Shown one piece after another: positions 1 through 8,903 of a stretch of 64,000 nt of DNA. Position 1 is the stretch's first letter. The number at the start of each line of letters is the position of its first letter. The notes under the pieces are model-generated. The model was given only the letters and a program-made list of their open reading frames with translations, made no database searches and had not been told where the DNA came from. Both the position numbers and the translations under genes were made by a program. Origin of the DNA: Bosea sp. F3-2 (GTDB lineage Bacteria; Pseudomonadota; Alphaproteobacteria; Rhizobiales; Beijerinckiaceae); the NCBI RefSeq assembly GCF_008253865.1, contig NZ_CP042331.1, forward strand, positions 3,568,001-3,632,000, read 5' to 3'.

Positions 1-57
1 AAGCTGCTCTTCAGCCAGGAAACTGGCCGTTTTCGTCGATCACGCCTTGGAAGCCCC

Positions 58-1722
58 ATGCTCGATACGCCTTCGACCGACCGCCGCCTGATTGGCACCT
101 TCGACTACGTGGTCATCGGTGCGGGCTCGGCCGGCTGCGTGGTCGCCAACCGGCTCGCTGCCGATCCGGACACCAAGGTTCTGGTGCTGGAAGCGGGTGG
201 CAAGGACGACTGGATCTGGTTCCACATCCCGGTGGGCTACCTCTTCGCCATCGGCAACCCCCGCGCCGACTGGCTGTTCCAGACCGAGCCGCAGGCCGGC
301 CTTGGCGGGCGAGCGCTGGCTTATCCGCGCGGCAAGGTCGTCGGCGGCTCCTCGGCGATCAACGCCATGGTCTATATGCGCGGCCAGGCAGCCGACTATG
401 ACGGTTGGCGCCAGCGCGGCCTCGCCGGCTGGGGCTGGGACGACGTGCTGCCCTATTTCCTCAAGCACGAGGACCATATCGCGCCGCCGCCCGGCGGGAT
501 GCACCAGGCTGGCGGGGAATGGCGCGTCGAGCATCCGCGCGTGCGCTGGGCGATCCTCGACGCCATCCGCGACGCGGCCGAGGCGGCCGGCATCGCCAAG
601 ATCCCGGACTTCAACACCGGCGACAACGAAGGCTCCTCCTATTTCCAGGTGAACCAGCGGCGCGGGCGTCGGCTCAGCGCCTATCGCGCCTTCCTGAAGC
701 CCCTGCTCGACCAGCGCGAGCGCTCTAACCTGCGACTGGAAACGCGCGTCCATGTCGAGCGCATCGTCTTCGAGGACGGCCGGGCGAAGGCGGTTGAGTT
801 CACCCATGGCCAAGGCACGCAGAGCGAGGAGAAGCTCAGGGTCGAGGTGCGCGGCGAGGTCGTGCTGTCGGCCGGCGCCATCGCCTCCCCGCTCCTGCTC
901 GAGCGCTCCGGCATCGGCGACGGGGCGCGGCTGCAGAGCCTCGGCATCGAGACGCTGATCGATGCGCCCGGCGTCGGCGAGAACCTGCAGGACCATTTGC
1001 AGATCCGGCCGGTCTACAAGGTGCACGGCGTCAAGACGCTGAACAGCGACTATGCCAGGATCTGGCGCCGGCCGCTGATGGCGTTGCAATGGGCGGCGCT
1101 GCGCTCCGGCCCGCTGACGATGGCACCGTCGCAGGTCGGCGCCTTCGCCAAGTCCGCGCCGCATTATGCGACGGCGAACCTGCAGTATCACTTCCAGCCG
1201 CTCTCGCTCGACAGCTGGGGTTCGGGGCTGCATCCCTTCGACGCCTTCACCGCGAGCGTCTGCAATCTCAGGCCGAGCAGCCGCGGCAGCGTGCATCTGC
1301 GCTCAGCCGGGCCCTACGGCACCCCTGTCATCTCGCCGAATTATTTCGACACGGAGGAGGACAGGCAGGTCGCGGTCGACGCGCTGAAGCTGACGCGACG
1401 GATCGTAGCGCAGGCGCCGCTGGCGCGCTTCCGGCCGGAAGAATACCTGCCGGGCGAGGCGGCCCAGTCGGACGAAGCGCTGCTCGAAGCCGCCGCCAAG
1501 CTCGGCACCACGATCTTCCATCCGGTCGGCACGGCGAAAATGGGCCGCGACGACGATCCGGGCGCGGTGCTGGACGAGCGGCTGAGGGTGCGCGGCGTCT
1601 CGGGCCTGCGCGTCATCGACGCCTCGGTGATGCCGACCATCACCTCCGGCAATACCGCCAACCCGACGATGATGATCGCCGAAAAGGGCGTGGCGATGCT
1701 GAAGGAAGATGCGCGCCGTTAG
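58..1722 (+). CDS. GMC-family FAD-dependent oxidoreductase (choline/alcohol dehydrogenase-like)
   Basis: 554 aa, normal length for the family. An ADP-binding Rossmann motif (VIGAGSAGC) lies about 20 residues from the start, followed by the GMC signature region around PRGKVVGGSSAINAM (about residues 96-110). The C-terminal active-site part reads FHPVGTAKMG and the last section has the GNTANPTMM segment typical of GMC enzymes. The ATG at 58 follows GGAAG at a usable distance. Family members oxidise alcohols such as choline, aliphatic or PEG alcohols using FAD in the cytoplasm; the substrate cannot be read from sequence. It stands alone; only 57 bases precede it in the window and hold no gene I can assign. 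Confidence 0.9.
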   Translation: MLDTPSTDRRLIGTFDYVVIGAGSAGCVVANRLAADPDTKVLVLEAGGKDDWIWFHIPVGYLFAIGNPRADWLFQTEPQAGLGGRALAYPRGKVVGGSSAINAMVYMRGQAADYDGWRQRGLAGWGWDDVLPYFLKHEDHIAPPPGGMHQAGGEWRVEHPRVRWAILDAIRDAAEAAGIAKIPDFNTGDNEGSSYFQVNQRRGRRLSAYRAFLKPLLDQRERSNLRLETRVHVERIVFEDGRAKAVEFTHGQGTQSEEKLRVEVRGEVVLSAGAIASPLLLERSGIGDGARLQSLGIETLIDAPGVGENLQDHLQIRPVYKVHGVKTLNSDYARIWRRPLMALQWAALRSGPLTMAPSQVGAFAKSAPHYATANLQYHFQPLSLDSWGSGLHPFDAFTASVCNLRPSSRGSVHLRSAGPYGTPVISPNYFDTEEDRQVAVDALKLTRRIVAQAPLARFRPEEYLPGEAAQSDEALLEAAAKLGTTIFHPVGTAKMGRDDDPGAVLDERLRVRGVSGLRVIDASVMPTITSGNTANPTMMIAEKGVAMLKEDARR

Positions 1723-1853
1723 ACCGGGCGGAGCGAAACGGCACTGCGAGTTCCGCACCGGCCGCCGGCCGACCCGCGCTTGCTGTAACGAGCGGCGGGC
1801 GAAAGATGGGGACGGCTGGCAGTGTGGCATGCGATCGCAATGGCCGCGCGCGA

Positions 1854-2009
1854 CTCCCCTCCCCCTTGTGGGGAGGGGATGGGGGTGGGGGTCGCTCCGC
1901 TTGGTGACCGGTCCGAAATCTCGGTCGACCAGCGCCGCCTCACTTCGATACGCCGCCCCCAGACGTTCGCCCCCCACCCCTGTCCCCTCCCCACAAGGGG
2001 GAGGGGAAG
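1854..2009. repeat. G/C-run inverted repeat with about 80-bp spacer
   Basis: Lies in the 440-bp gap between the GMC gene and the next CDS. The left arm begins CTCCCCTCCCCCTTGTGG and the right arm is its inverted copy ending in CACAAGGGGGAGGGG, so each arm is also internally palindromic. This is a dispersed intergenic palindrome of a type common in Hyphomicrobiales; it differs from the GTCATYCCGG family elsewhere in the window. I see nothing else in this gap. Confidence 0.8.
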
Positions 2010-2162
2010 AGCCTCCCGTCATGGCGCGACTCGCGTCGTTGCTTCTTAGCGAAAGCGAAGCAATCCAGAACGTCGAGTTCTGCCTTCCTGGATCGTTTCG
2101 TCGCGGCCGCTCCTCACGATGACGGGCAGCGCGTTGCATGGAAATGCCATAAATCCGGGCTT

Positions 2163-2705
2163 ATGAATCCGGCTGCGATGTCCAACGAACTCCCGCCCCT
2201 GCCCGTGCCGGAGCGCGGCCCGCTCAAGCGCGGGCTGCTCGCGGCACTGCGCGCCATCCTCACCGTCTTCATCGTCTTGGATGAGCTGCTGCGGCCGCTC
2301 TACCGGCCGCTGATCCGTTGGCTCGCGAGCCTACGTTTCATGCGCAGGCTCGAGGAGACAGTCGCTGCCCTGCCGCGTCCGCTCGTCCTGCTGGCGCTGG
2401 CGATCCCCTTCGCCATCGCCGAGCCGCTGAAGCTCTTCGGCCTGCTGCTGTTCGCGCGCGGGCAATTCTGGACCGGGCTCGTCGTGACAGCCTTCGCGCA
2501 TCTGATGAGCTTCGTCTTCGTCGAGCGCATCTATCGCGCCGGGCGCGAGAAGCTGTTGAGCTATCGCTGGTTCGCCTGGGTCATGGGACAGGTTGTGCGC
2601 GTGCGCGATCAGGTGCTGGGCTGGGTGCGTGCGTCGGCCGCCTATAGCTTTGCCATCCGTACCCGCGACGCCGCCCGGCGCTGGTGGCAGGGGCTCATGG
2701 CCTGA
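2163..2705 (+). CDS. Small integral membrane protein of unknown function
   Basis: 180 aa. A proline-rich N-terminus (about residues 1-22) is followed by a hydrophobic segment near 27-40, a basic connecting region, and two closely spaced strongly hydrophobic segments at about 73-88 and 90-120. The C-terminal third is basic and aromatic. An alternative start is the internal ATG at 2178; neither has a strong ribosome site. No family recognised with certainty. The adjacent gene is on the other strand, so it is probably monocistronic. Coding is supported by codon-position GC bias like its neighbours and by coherent hydrophobic helices. Confidence 0.7.
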   Translation: MNPAAMSNELPPLPVPERGPLKRGLLAALRAILTVFIVLDELLRPLYRPLIRWLASLRFMRRLEETVAALPRPLVLLALAIPFAIAEPLKLFGLLLFARGQFWTGLVVTAFAHLMSFVFVERIYRAGREKLLSYRWFAWVMGQVVRVRDQVLGWVRASAAYSFAIRTRDAARRWWQGLMA

Positions 2706-2730
2706 GCCCCACAATGGGTAACAACCTCAG

Positions 2731-3945
2731 CTAGCGCCCACTGCGCGCCAGCAACACGAGCGCGCTGGCGGCGAGCGCCGAGACGGCGATCAGCAGCAGC
2801 GTCGAAACCATGACGCCGCCGCGCTGCAGCGAAACGGCGAAGGCCAGCGGCGCCGCCGCCTTGATGACGAGGCCGGGCGCCGAGAGCTTGCCCATCGTCG
2901 CGCCGAAGCCAACCGGGCCGAAGAGCTGGAGCGGAACGGTGCCGCGCACGATCGAGCTCAGGCCCATGCTGATGCCGAAGGCGATGGCGAAGAGGCCCGC
3001 GACCACCGGCTGCGAGCCACCGACCAGCAGGAGCGCCAAGCCGAACGGCATGAGCCAGGCGGAAGCCCAGGCGGTGTTGATCGGCGAGACGGAGCGGCCG
3101 AACAGCATCTCGGCGAGGCGGCCGGCCACCTGCGACGGCCCGAGCATCGCGCCGATGCCGACCGCAACGGCGGCGCTGAGCCCGAAGCCCTGCAGCAGCG
3201 CCAGCATGTGGACGGCCATGGCCGAGATAACGAAGCCCTGCAGCGAGAAGGCCAGCGCCAGCAGCAGGAAGGCGCGGCGACGCGCATTGCCCGTCAGATA
3301 GGCCGCTTCCGGCTCCTGCGGCGCCGGCGATGCGGCATGCGCGGCCGACACGACCGGCCGCTTCACACGTCCCGGCAGGAAGACGAGATGCAGCGGCATG
3401 CAGACGAGGATCTGCGAGAGGCCATAGAGCCGGTAGACGCCGCGCCAGTCGAGGATCGCGAGCAGGCTGCTGGTGAGCGGCCAGAACAGGGTCGAGGCAA
3501 AGCCGCCGATCAGGGTGAGTTGGCTGATGGCGCGGCGCGCCTGGCCTCCCCGCGCCTGCGTCAGCGCCGCGAAGGCAGCGTCGTAGAAGACGGCAGTGGT
3601 GACCGCCTGCAAGGCCACCATCGCGAGGACATAGCTCACGATGCCGCGCGCCTCGGACAGCGCCAGCAGGGCGAGGCCAGCCAGCGCCGAGCCGATCGTC
3701 ATCACCAGCCGCGTGCCGTAGCGGTCGATCAAGCTGCCGGTGACGGGCGCGACCGCGCCACCGAGGAGAAGACCGGCCGCGAAGCCGCCATAGGTCCATT
3801 CCGGCGCCCAGCCGAAGCTCGCGGTGATACGCGGCGCCAGCACGGTGAAGGCGTAGTAGAGCGCGCCGTAGCCGAAGACCTGCGTCACGCCCAATGCAAG
3901 GATGAGCGACGGCCCGCCGGGCCGTCCGAGTTTGGGCCAGGGCAT
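2731..3945 (-). CDS. MFS transporter, 12 transmembrane segments
   Basis: 404 aa. Hydrophobic helices alternate throughout, with an MFS loop at GSLIDRYGTRLVMTIGSALAG (about residues 68-88), the usual position between helices 2 and 3, and a second-half equivalent near GRLAEMLFGR. It lies 18 bp downstream of the D-2-hydroxyacid dehydrogenase gene on the same strand, so the two are probably cotranscribed. That suggests uptake or export of a hydroxy- or keto-acid, which is inference. The substrate cannot be read from sequence. Confidence 0.85.
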   Translation of the reverse strand: MPWPKLGRPGGPSLILALGVTQVFGYGALYYAFTVLAPRITASFGWAPEWTYGGFAAGLLLGGAVAPVTGSLIDRYGTRLVMTIGSALAGLALLALSEARGIVSYVLAMVALQAVTTAVFYDAAFAALTQARGGQARRAISQLTLIGGFASTLFWPLTSSLLAILDWRGVYRLYGLSQILVCMPLHLVFLPGRVKRPVVSAAHAASPAPQEPEAAYLTGNARRRAFLLLALAFSLQGFVISAMAVHMLALLQGFGLSAAVAVGIGAMLGPSQVAGRLAEMLFGRSVSPINTAWASAWLMPFGLALLLVGGSQPVVAGLFAIAFGISMGLSSIVRGTVPLQLFGPVGFGATMGKLSAPGLVIKAAAPLAFAVSLQRGGVMVSTLLLIAVSALAASALVLLARSGR

Positions 3946-3963
3946 GGCCGCCCCCTGTTCCCG

Positions 3964-4935
3964 TCAGACGATCTGGTTGCGCAACGCCGTCTCGCCACGG
4001 GCGAGGCGATCGAGATTGTCGAGGAGGATGTCGACCACATTGCCTTCATAGGCCCGGGTCTCGCCGGCACTGTGCGGCGTGACGATGACCTGCGGCAAGC
4101 GCCAGAGCGGCGAGGCGGCCGGCAGCGGCTCCTCATGGACGCAGTCGAGCCCGGCGCCGGCGATCCGGCCATTGCCGAGGGCATCGAGCAGCGCCGCCTC
4201 ATCGACGACACGGCCGCGCGCGACATTGATCAGGAAGGCGGAGGGCTTCATCGCCGCGAGGATGCAGGCGTCGATCAACCCTTCCGTCTCGGGCGTCAGC
4301 GGGCAGGTCAGCGCGACGAAATCGGCTCCGGCCACCGCGTCAGTGAGCTTGTCGGGATGAACGACCGCTTCGACATGAGGCTGCGGCTCGGGGCTGCGCC
4401 GGACGCCAATGACGCGCATGTCGAAGGCGCTCGCCAGCTTCGCCAGCCTCAGGCCAATGCGGCCGAGCCCGACGACGACCAGCGTCTTGCCGCCGAGCTC
4501 GTCCTCGCGGCGGGCGCGGTCGCCGATCATCGGGCGCCAATACTGCTTCGCCTGGTTGTCGCGGGCGAGATGGATCTGGCGGGTGAGCGCGAGGATCAGC
4601 GACATCGCATGCTCGGCGACGGCCCGCTCGTTGACGCTCTGCGCACTCGCAAGGCGGATGCCGGCTGCTCCGATCGCCGCCTTGTCGAACTGGTCGGTGC
4701 CGGCGCTGATCGACTGGATGAAGCGCAGCTTCGGCAAGCGCGGCAGGAGATCGTTGCGCCACAGGCCGGAGACGACGAGCACATCCGCCTCGGGCGCGCG
4801 CTCGCGCAATTCGTCGAGATTGCGCACCTCGAAGCTCCTGGCGGCTCGTCCGCGCGTCGCGAACTCGTCGCCGAGCTGGTAGGCGGCGTGGGCGAAGCCG
4901 ATCGTCAGTTCGCCTTCCGGCGGCAGGAATGCCAT
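3964..4935 (-). CDS. D-isomer specific 2-hydroxyacid dehydrogenase family protein
   Basis: 323 aa from the ATG at 4935, chosen because GGGGAGAG lies just upstream; a longer reading frame extends to 5013. The NAD-binding fold is marked by GLGRIGLRLAKLA in mid-protein. The family's catalytic triad is visible as Arg in NVARGRVVDE, Glu in the CVHEEPLP segment and His in TPHSAGE. Members reduce 2-keto acids such as glyoxylate or hydroxypyruvate with NAD(P)H in the cytoplasm. The partner MFS gene follows 18 bp downstream, and cobC ends 81 bp upstream on the same strand. Exact substrate unknown. Confidence 0.88.
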   Translation of the reverse strand: MAFLPPEGELTIGFAHAAYQLGDEFATRGRAARSFEVRNLDELRERAPEADVLVVSGLWRNDLLPRLPKLRFIQSISAGTDQFDKAAIGAAGIRLASAQSVNERAVAEHAMSLILALTRQIHLARDNQAKQYWRPMIGDRARREDELGGKTLVVVGLGRIGLRLAKLASAFDMRVIGVRRSPEPQPHVEAVVHPDKLTDAVAGADFVALTCPLTPETEGLIDACILAAMKPSAFLINVARGRVVDEAALLDALGNGRIAGAGLDCVHEEPLPAASPLWRLPQVIVTPHSAGETRAYEGNVVDILLDNLDRLARGETALRNQIV

Positions 4936-5016
4936 GCGTCTTCTCTCCCCGAATCCTTTTCGGTGGACGTTAGCCTCCGGGCCGGCTCCTGTCCCCGCAT
5001 CCACCGCATGCAAGCT

Positions 5017-6027
5017 TCACGCTGGCGGCGATGCCTTCCGCGCATCGGCGGTGAGCGCCGCCTGCAGGCGCGACCAGCCGGCCTCGTCGCCCGGCAGACC
5101 GAAGCGCAAACGATCCGGCGCATTCTGGAAGCGGCGGACATAGATGCCGTGGCGGCCGAGGCGGGCGAAGAGTGCCGGCGCTGCCGGCGTTTCGAGCAGG
5201 CGGAACAGGCTCGTGCCGCCGAGGATGCGGCCATGGGGCGCGAGCAGCGCGTCGAGGCGGACGGCATCGCGCGCCCGCGCTTCGCCGGCGCTGGAGAGCC
5301 ACTCGGCATCTGCCAGAGCCTGCGCACCGACATGGAGCGCGGGACCGGCCACCGACCAGGGCCCGAGCGCCGCCTTGAGCCGCGCCATCAGATCGGCAGC
5401 CCCGATGGCGAAACCCAGTCGCAGTCCCGCCAGGCCATAGGTCTTGCCGAAGGAGCGCAGCACGATCGTTTCAGCCGGCAAATCCGGCACGATGCTGGTC
5501 TCGGGCGTGAAGTCAGCGAAGGCTTCGTCGATGACGAGCGGGCCGCCGCGTGCAGCGCAGCGTGCGGCAAGTTTCGCGAGCTCCTCTCGCGAGAGCAGCC
5601 GCCCGTCGGGATTGTTGGGGTTGACCACGACGATGGTCGCCGCCGCTTCGCCGGGCGCCACCGCCTCGGTGACCGCGAAGCCCGCCTTGCGCCAGGCATG
5701 GCCGTGCTCGGCATAGGTCGGGCCGAGAATGGCCACGGGCCCGGACGGCGCAAGGCGCGGCAGCAATTCGATCAGGATCTGCGTGCCGGGCGCCGCGACG
5801 ATGCCGACGTGATCGGGAACGCGATAGGCCGTGCGGGCTGCGGCGAGCAGCGCGGCCTCGTCATCAGCGCCCGGCAGACGCGCCCACAGGCTTAACGGCA
5901 GCGCGGGAAGCGGATAGGGGATCGGATTGATCCCGGTGGAGAGATCGATCCAGGGTTCCGGCGCATCCGGAAAGAGCGCGCGGGCCGTGGCGAGATCGCC
6001 GCCATGCCAGATGCCGTCCTCAGCCAC
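5017..6027 (-). CDS. cobC: Threonine-phosphate decarboxylase (aminopropanol arm), PLP-dependent
   Basis: 336 aa from the GTG at 6027. The fold is that of aspartate aminotransferase-like PLP enzymes: LSTGINPIPYP near the start, the substrate-side VNPNNPDGRLLSREEL in mid-protein, and the PLP lysine in RSFGKTYGLAGLRLGF. It decarboxylates L-threonine O-3-phosphate to aminopropanol phosphate, the linker of the corrin nucleotide loop. A longer frame reaches 6132 but would run into divergent cobD and has no family resemblance. The start is 2-17 bp from that of cobD on the opposite strand. Confidence 0.92.
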   Translation of the reverse strand: MAEDGIWHGGDLATARALFPDAPEPWIDLSTGINPIPYPLPALPLSLWARLPGADDEAALLAAARTAYRVPDHVGIVAAPGTQILIELLPRLAPSGPVAILGPTYAEHGHAWRKAGFAVTEAVAPGEAAATIVVVNPNNPDGRLLSREELAKLAARCAARGGPLVIDEAFADFTPETSIVPDLPAETIVLRSFGKTYGLAGLRLGFAIGAADLMARLKAALGPWSVAGPALHVGAQALADAEWLSSAGEARARDAVRLDALLAPHGRILGGTSLFRLLETPAAPALFARLGRHGIYVRRFQNAPDRLRFGLPGDEAGWSRLQAALTADARKASPPA

Positions 6028-6044
6028 GATTGCGCCTGCCCCGC

Positions 6045-7022
6045 ATGAACCTCTCCGCCAGCTTGCCGTTGCTCGTGCTCGCCCTCGTGATCGAGGCGGC
6101 CTTCGGCTATCCGCAGCGCTTCTATGCCGCAATCGGCCATCCCGTCACCTGGATCGGGCGATTGATCAGCGTGCTGGATCGGTTGCTCAACCGCGAGGCT
6201 TCATCCTTGATCACGCGCAAGGCCATGGGGGTGCTGGCCCTGGCGGTGCTACTCGCGGTCACCATCGCGCTGTCCGCGCTGGTTCAGCATCTGTGCCTGT
6301 ACTTCGGTCCGCTCGGCCTCGTGCCGCTTGCGTTCGTCGCCTCGACGCTGATCGCCCAGCGCAGCCTCTATGAGCATGTCGCCCGCGTTGCCGAGGGGTT
6401 GGAGTGCGAGGGGCTGGAAGGCGGGCGACGGGCCGTTTCGATGATCGTCGGGCGCAACCCGCAGACGCTGGACGAGGCGGGGGTCGCGCGCGCCGCGATC
6501 GAGAGCCTGGCGGAGAATTTCTCGGACGGCATCGTCGCGCCCGCCTTCTGGCTCGGTGTTGGCGGGCTGCCGGGGATCGCCGCCTACAAGGCGATCAATA
6601 CCGCCGATTCGATGATCGGCCACCGCACGCCGCGCCTCCTCGCCTTCGGCGGGGCTTCCGCTCGGCTCGACGATCTCGTCAACCTGCCGGCTTCACGGCT
6701 AACCGCATTGCTGCTCGTTGCCTCGGCAGCGCTCGATCGCACAGCGGATGCCAGCGGCGCCCGGCGAGCCTTGCGGCGCGATGCCGGCAAGCACCGTTCG
6801 CCCAATGCCGGCTGGCCGGAGGCGGCGATGGCCGGAGCACTGGACCTGCGGCTCGCCGGGCCGCGCGTCTATGGCGAAACCCGCGTCGAAGATCACTGGA
6901 TGGGCGATGGCCGGGCCGAGGCGACGGCGGCCGATATCCGCCGGGCGCTTACGCTCTACAAGCGTTCCTGCGGCCTGCTCTGGGCACTGGCGGCGCTTCT
7001 GGCGGGTGTGACGCTGCTCTGA
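6045..7022 (+). CDS. cobD: Adenosylcobinamide-phosphate synthase (CbiB/CobD family)
   Basis: 325 aa from the ATG at 6045; a TTG at 6030 in frame would add five residues. It is an integral membrane protein with a hydrophobic N-terminus (LPLLVLALVIEAAFGYP), the family motif GHPVTWIGRLI, a central SLAENFSDGIVAPAFW segment and an NAGWPEAAMAGALDLRL segment. It joins aminopropanol phosphate to the corrin ring at the membrane and so acts with the product of divergent cobC. No clear ribosome site is seen before either start. It ends 27 bp before a palindromic repeat. Confidence 0.93.
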   Translation: MNLSASLPLLVLALVIEAAFGYPQRFYAAIGHPVTWIGRLISVLDRLLNREASSLITRKAMGVLALAVLLAVTIALSALVQHLCLYFGPLGLVPLAFVASTLIAQRSLYEHVARVAEGLECEGLEGGRRAVSMIVGRNPQTLDEAGVARAAIESLAENFSDGIVAPAFWLGVGGLPGIAAYKAINTADSMIGHRTPRLLAFGGASARLDDLVNLPASRLTALLLVASAALDRTADASGARRALRRDAGKHRSPNAGWPEAAMAGALDLRLAGPRVYGETRVEDHWMGDGRAEATAADIRRALTLYKRSCGLLWALAALLAGVTLL

Positions 7023-7049
7023 TCTTCGCGACCACCTCGCCCCGGCACC

Positions 7050-7193
7050 GTCATTCCGGGGCATCGCGAAGCGATGAGCCCGGAACCCATGAACACGGGG
7101 GTTTCGGGAAGAAGCGGCGACGCTCCCGCATGTCGTTTATCCGACGGTGTTCATGGGTTCCGGGCTCGGGCCTTCGGCCCGCCCCGGAATGAC
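7050..7193. repeat. GTCATTCCGG-type palindromic repeat, 144 bp
   Basis: Begins GTCATTCCGGGGC and ends GCCCCGGAATGAC. Internal arms around CCCGGAACCCATGAACAC and its inverted copy make a long imperfect hairpin. It lies in the gap between convergent cobD and the acyl-CoA dehydrogenase gene and could help terminate both transcripts. It belongs to the main dispersed family of the window. Confidence 0.85.
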
Positions 7194-7247
7194 GGCGCGG
7201 TTCGTCGCAAACCCACTTGGCCGCGATTGTCGGCCGATGCCCCGTCC

Positions 7248-8903
7248 TTAGTTCGGAACCGGCACGGCGCGCCGCGCGATTGCTTGCAGATCGGCACCTT
7301 GCGACAGCGAGCCGAAATGGCCGGACCAGCCGCCCGCCAGACGCGAGGCGACGAAGGCATCGGCGACCGCATGCGGCGCGTGGCGGATCAGCAGCGAAGC
7401 CGACAAGGCCAGCGCCATGCGCTCGACGAAGCGCCGGGCCAGATGCTCGTGGCGGAGCACATCGACGAGATCGGTTTCGAGCTCGGCAAGGAAGGCGTCG
7501 TAGCGCGGATCGTTGCCACGCGCGGCGCGCAGTTCGTCGAGCAGGGCCGGCACGCAGTCCGGATAACGGCGGATCGAGCGGAGAACGTCGAGGCAGACGA
7601 CGTTGCCCGTGCCCTCCCAGATGCCGTTGAGCGGTGCCTCGCGATAGAGCCGCGCCATCAGATGGTCCTCGATGAAGCCGTTGCCGCCATGGCATTCCAG
7701 CGCCTCGACCACGACCGGCGTGGCGCGCTTGCAGTTCCAGTATTTGGCGATCGGCGCGCCGATGCGGCCGATCAGCTTTTCCGCCTCGCTCTCGCCCTCG
7801 CGGTCGAGCGCATGGACGAAGCGGAAGGCGAGCCAGGCCGAGGCCTCCGCCTCCAGAGCGAGGTCGGCAATGACGTTCATCATGATCGGCTGGTCGATCA
7901 GCGCCTTCTGGAAGGCGCGACGATGTGCGGTGTGATGGGCCGCCTGTGCCACGGCATGGCGCATCAGTCCGGCCGAGCCGACGGCGAAATCGAGCCTTGT
8001 ATAGTGGTTCATCTCCAGCCCGGCGCGGATGCCGTGCCCGGGCTCGCCGATCAGATGCGCAACGACGCCGCGGAATTCGACCTCTGAAGAGGCGTTCGAC
8101 TTGTTGCCGCACTTGTCCTTGAGCCGCTGGATCTGCAGCCGGTTGCGTGAGCCGTCCGGCAGCCAGCCCGGCACGACGAAGCAGGAGACGCCTTCTTCCG
8201 TCCGCGCCAGCGTCAGGAACACGTCCGAATGTGGGACCGAGAAGAACCATTTGTGACCGGTGAGCGAATAGGTGCCGTCCGCGTTGCGCGTCGCCACGGT
8301 CTGGGTCTGGCGCAGATCGGAGCCGCCCTGCTTCTCGGTCATCGCCATGCCAACCGTGCCGCCGCGCTTCTGCGCGGCCGGGAGGGGGCGCTGGTCGTAG
8401 TCGGATGAGGTGACCAGCCGGCCGAACTCGGCCCAGCGTGCGGGGTCGCGCTGCAGGACGGGGATCGCCGAATAGGTCATGCCGAGTGGGCAGCAGATGC
8501 CGTTCTCGCCCTGATTCCAGAGATAGGAGACTGCCGCGCGCGCCACCTGCGCGCCGGCCCGCGGCTTCGTCCAGCACAGCGAATGAAACTCGTCGCGCAT
8601 GGCGAGGCTCATCAGCTCGTGCCAGGCGGGATGGAACTCGATCTGGTCGACGCGTCGGCCCCAGCGGTCATGGGTCCGAAGCTCCGGCAGGCTGCGATTG
8701 GCCTGCCGCGCGAGGTCCTGAACCGCTTGCGAGCCGACATGGTGGCCGACGACACTCGCCTGCTCGCGGAACCAGCCGCCTCCGAAGGCATCCAGGATGC
8801 GGCCGAGCGCCGGATCGGCCGCGAAGGCGTCGTAATCCGCCAGCGCCGGGGCCTGGTTCAGCACCTCATGGGTGTCGTAGCCGTAAGCGTCGAGAGCGGT
8901 CAT
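7248..8903 (-). CDS. aidB: AidB-type acyl-CoA dehydrogenase family protein
   Basis: 551 aa, the length of AidB rather than of standard acyl-CoA dehydrogenases (about 380 aa). The N-terminal THEVLNQAPALADYD matches the AidB start pattern. The middle has MAMTEKQGGSDLRQT, the FAD-side motif of the acyl-CoA dehydrogenase fold, and LTGHKWFFS. The C-terminal part has the CHGGNGFIEDHLMARLYREAPLNG-like region around the catalytic loop. AidB of E. coli is linked to the adaptive response to alkylation; here a TetR regulator overlaps its start by 4 bp, so an isovaleryl- or other acyl-CoA role under TetR control is equally possible. Confidence 0.85.
   Translation of the reverse strand: MTALDAYGYDTHEVLNQAPALADYDAFAADPALGRILDAFGGGWFREQASVVGHHVGSQAVQDLARQANRSLPELRTHDRWGRRVDQIEFHPAWHELMSLAMRDEFHSLCWTKPRAGAQVARAAVSYLWNQGENGICCPLGMTYSAIPVLQRDPARWAEFGRLVTSSDYDQRPLPAAQKRGGTVGMAMTEKQGGSDLRQTQTVATRNADGTYSLTGHKWFFSVPHSDVFLTLARTEEGVSCFVVPGWLPDGSRNRLQIQRLKDKCGNKSNASSEVEFRGVVAHLIGEPGHGIRAGLEMNHYTRLDFAVGSAGLMRHAVAQAAHHTAHRRAFQKALIDQPIMMNVIADLALEAEASAWLAFRFVHALDREGESEAEKLIGRIGAPIAKYWNCKRATPVVVEALECHGGNGFIEDHLMARLYREAPLNGIWEGTGNVVCLDVLRSIRRYPDCVPALLDELRAARGNDPRYDAFLAELETDLVDVLRHEHLARRFVERMALALSASLLIRHAPHAVADAFVASRLAGGWSGHFGSLSQGADLQAIARRAVPVPN

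Noticed and set aside
1..57. A gene end in the first 57 bases
   Set aside because: Frames are open on the plus strand, and a short minus-strand frame ends here, but there is too little sequence to assign anything.
1854..2009. Possible CRISPR or origin because of the repeated G/C runs
   Set aside because: There are only two inverted arms, no direct repeats with regular spacers, and no AT-rich unwinding region or DnaA-type boxes.
3208..5895. An 895-residue plus-strand open frame across the MFS, hydroxyacid dehydrogenase and cobC genes
   Set aside because: It runs antisense across three well-supported genes and has only low-complexity charged sequence.
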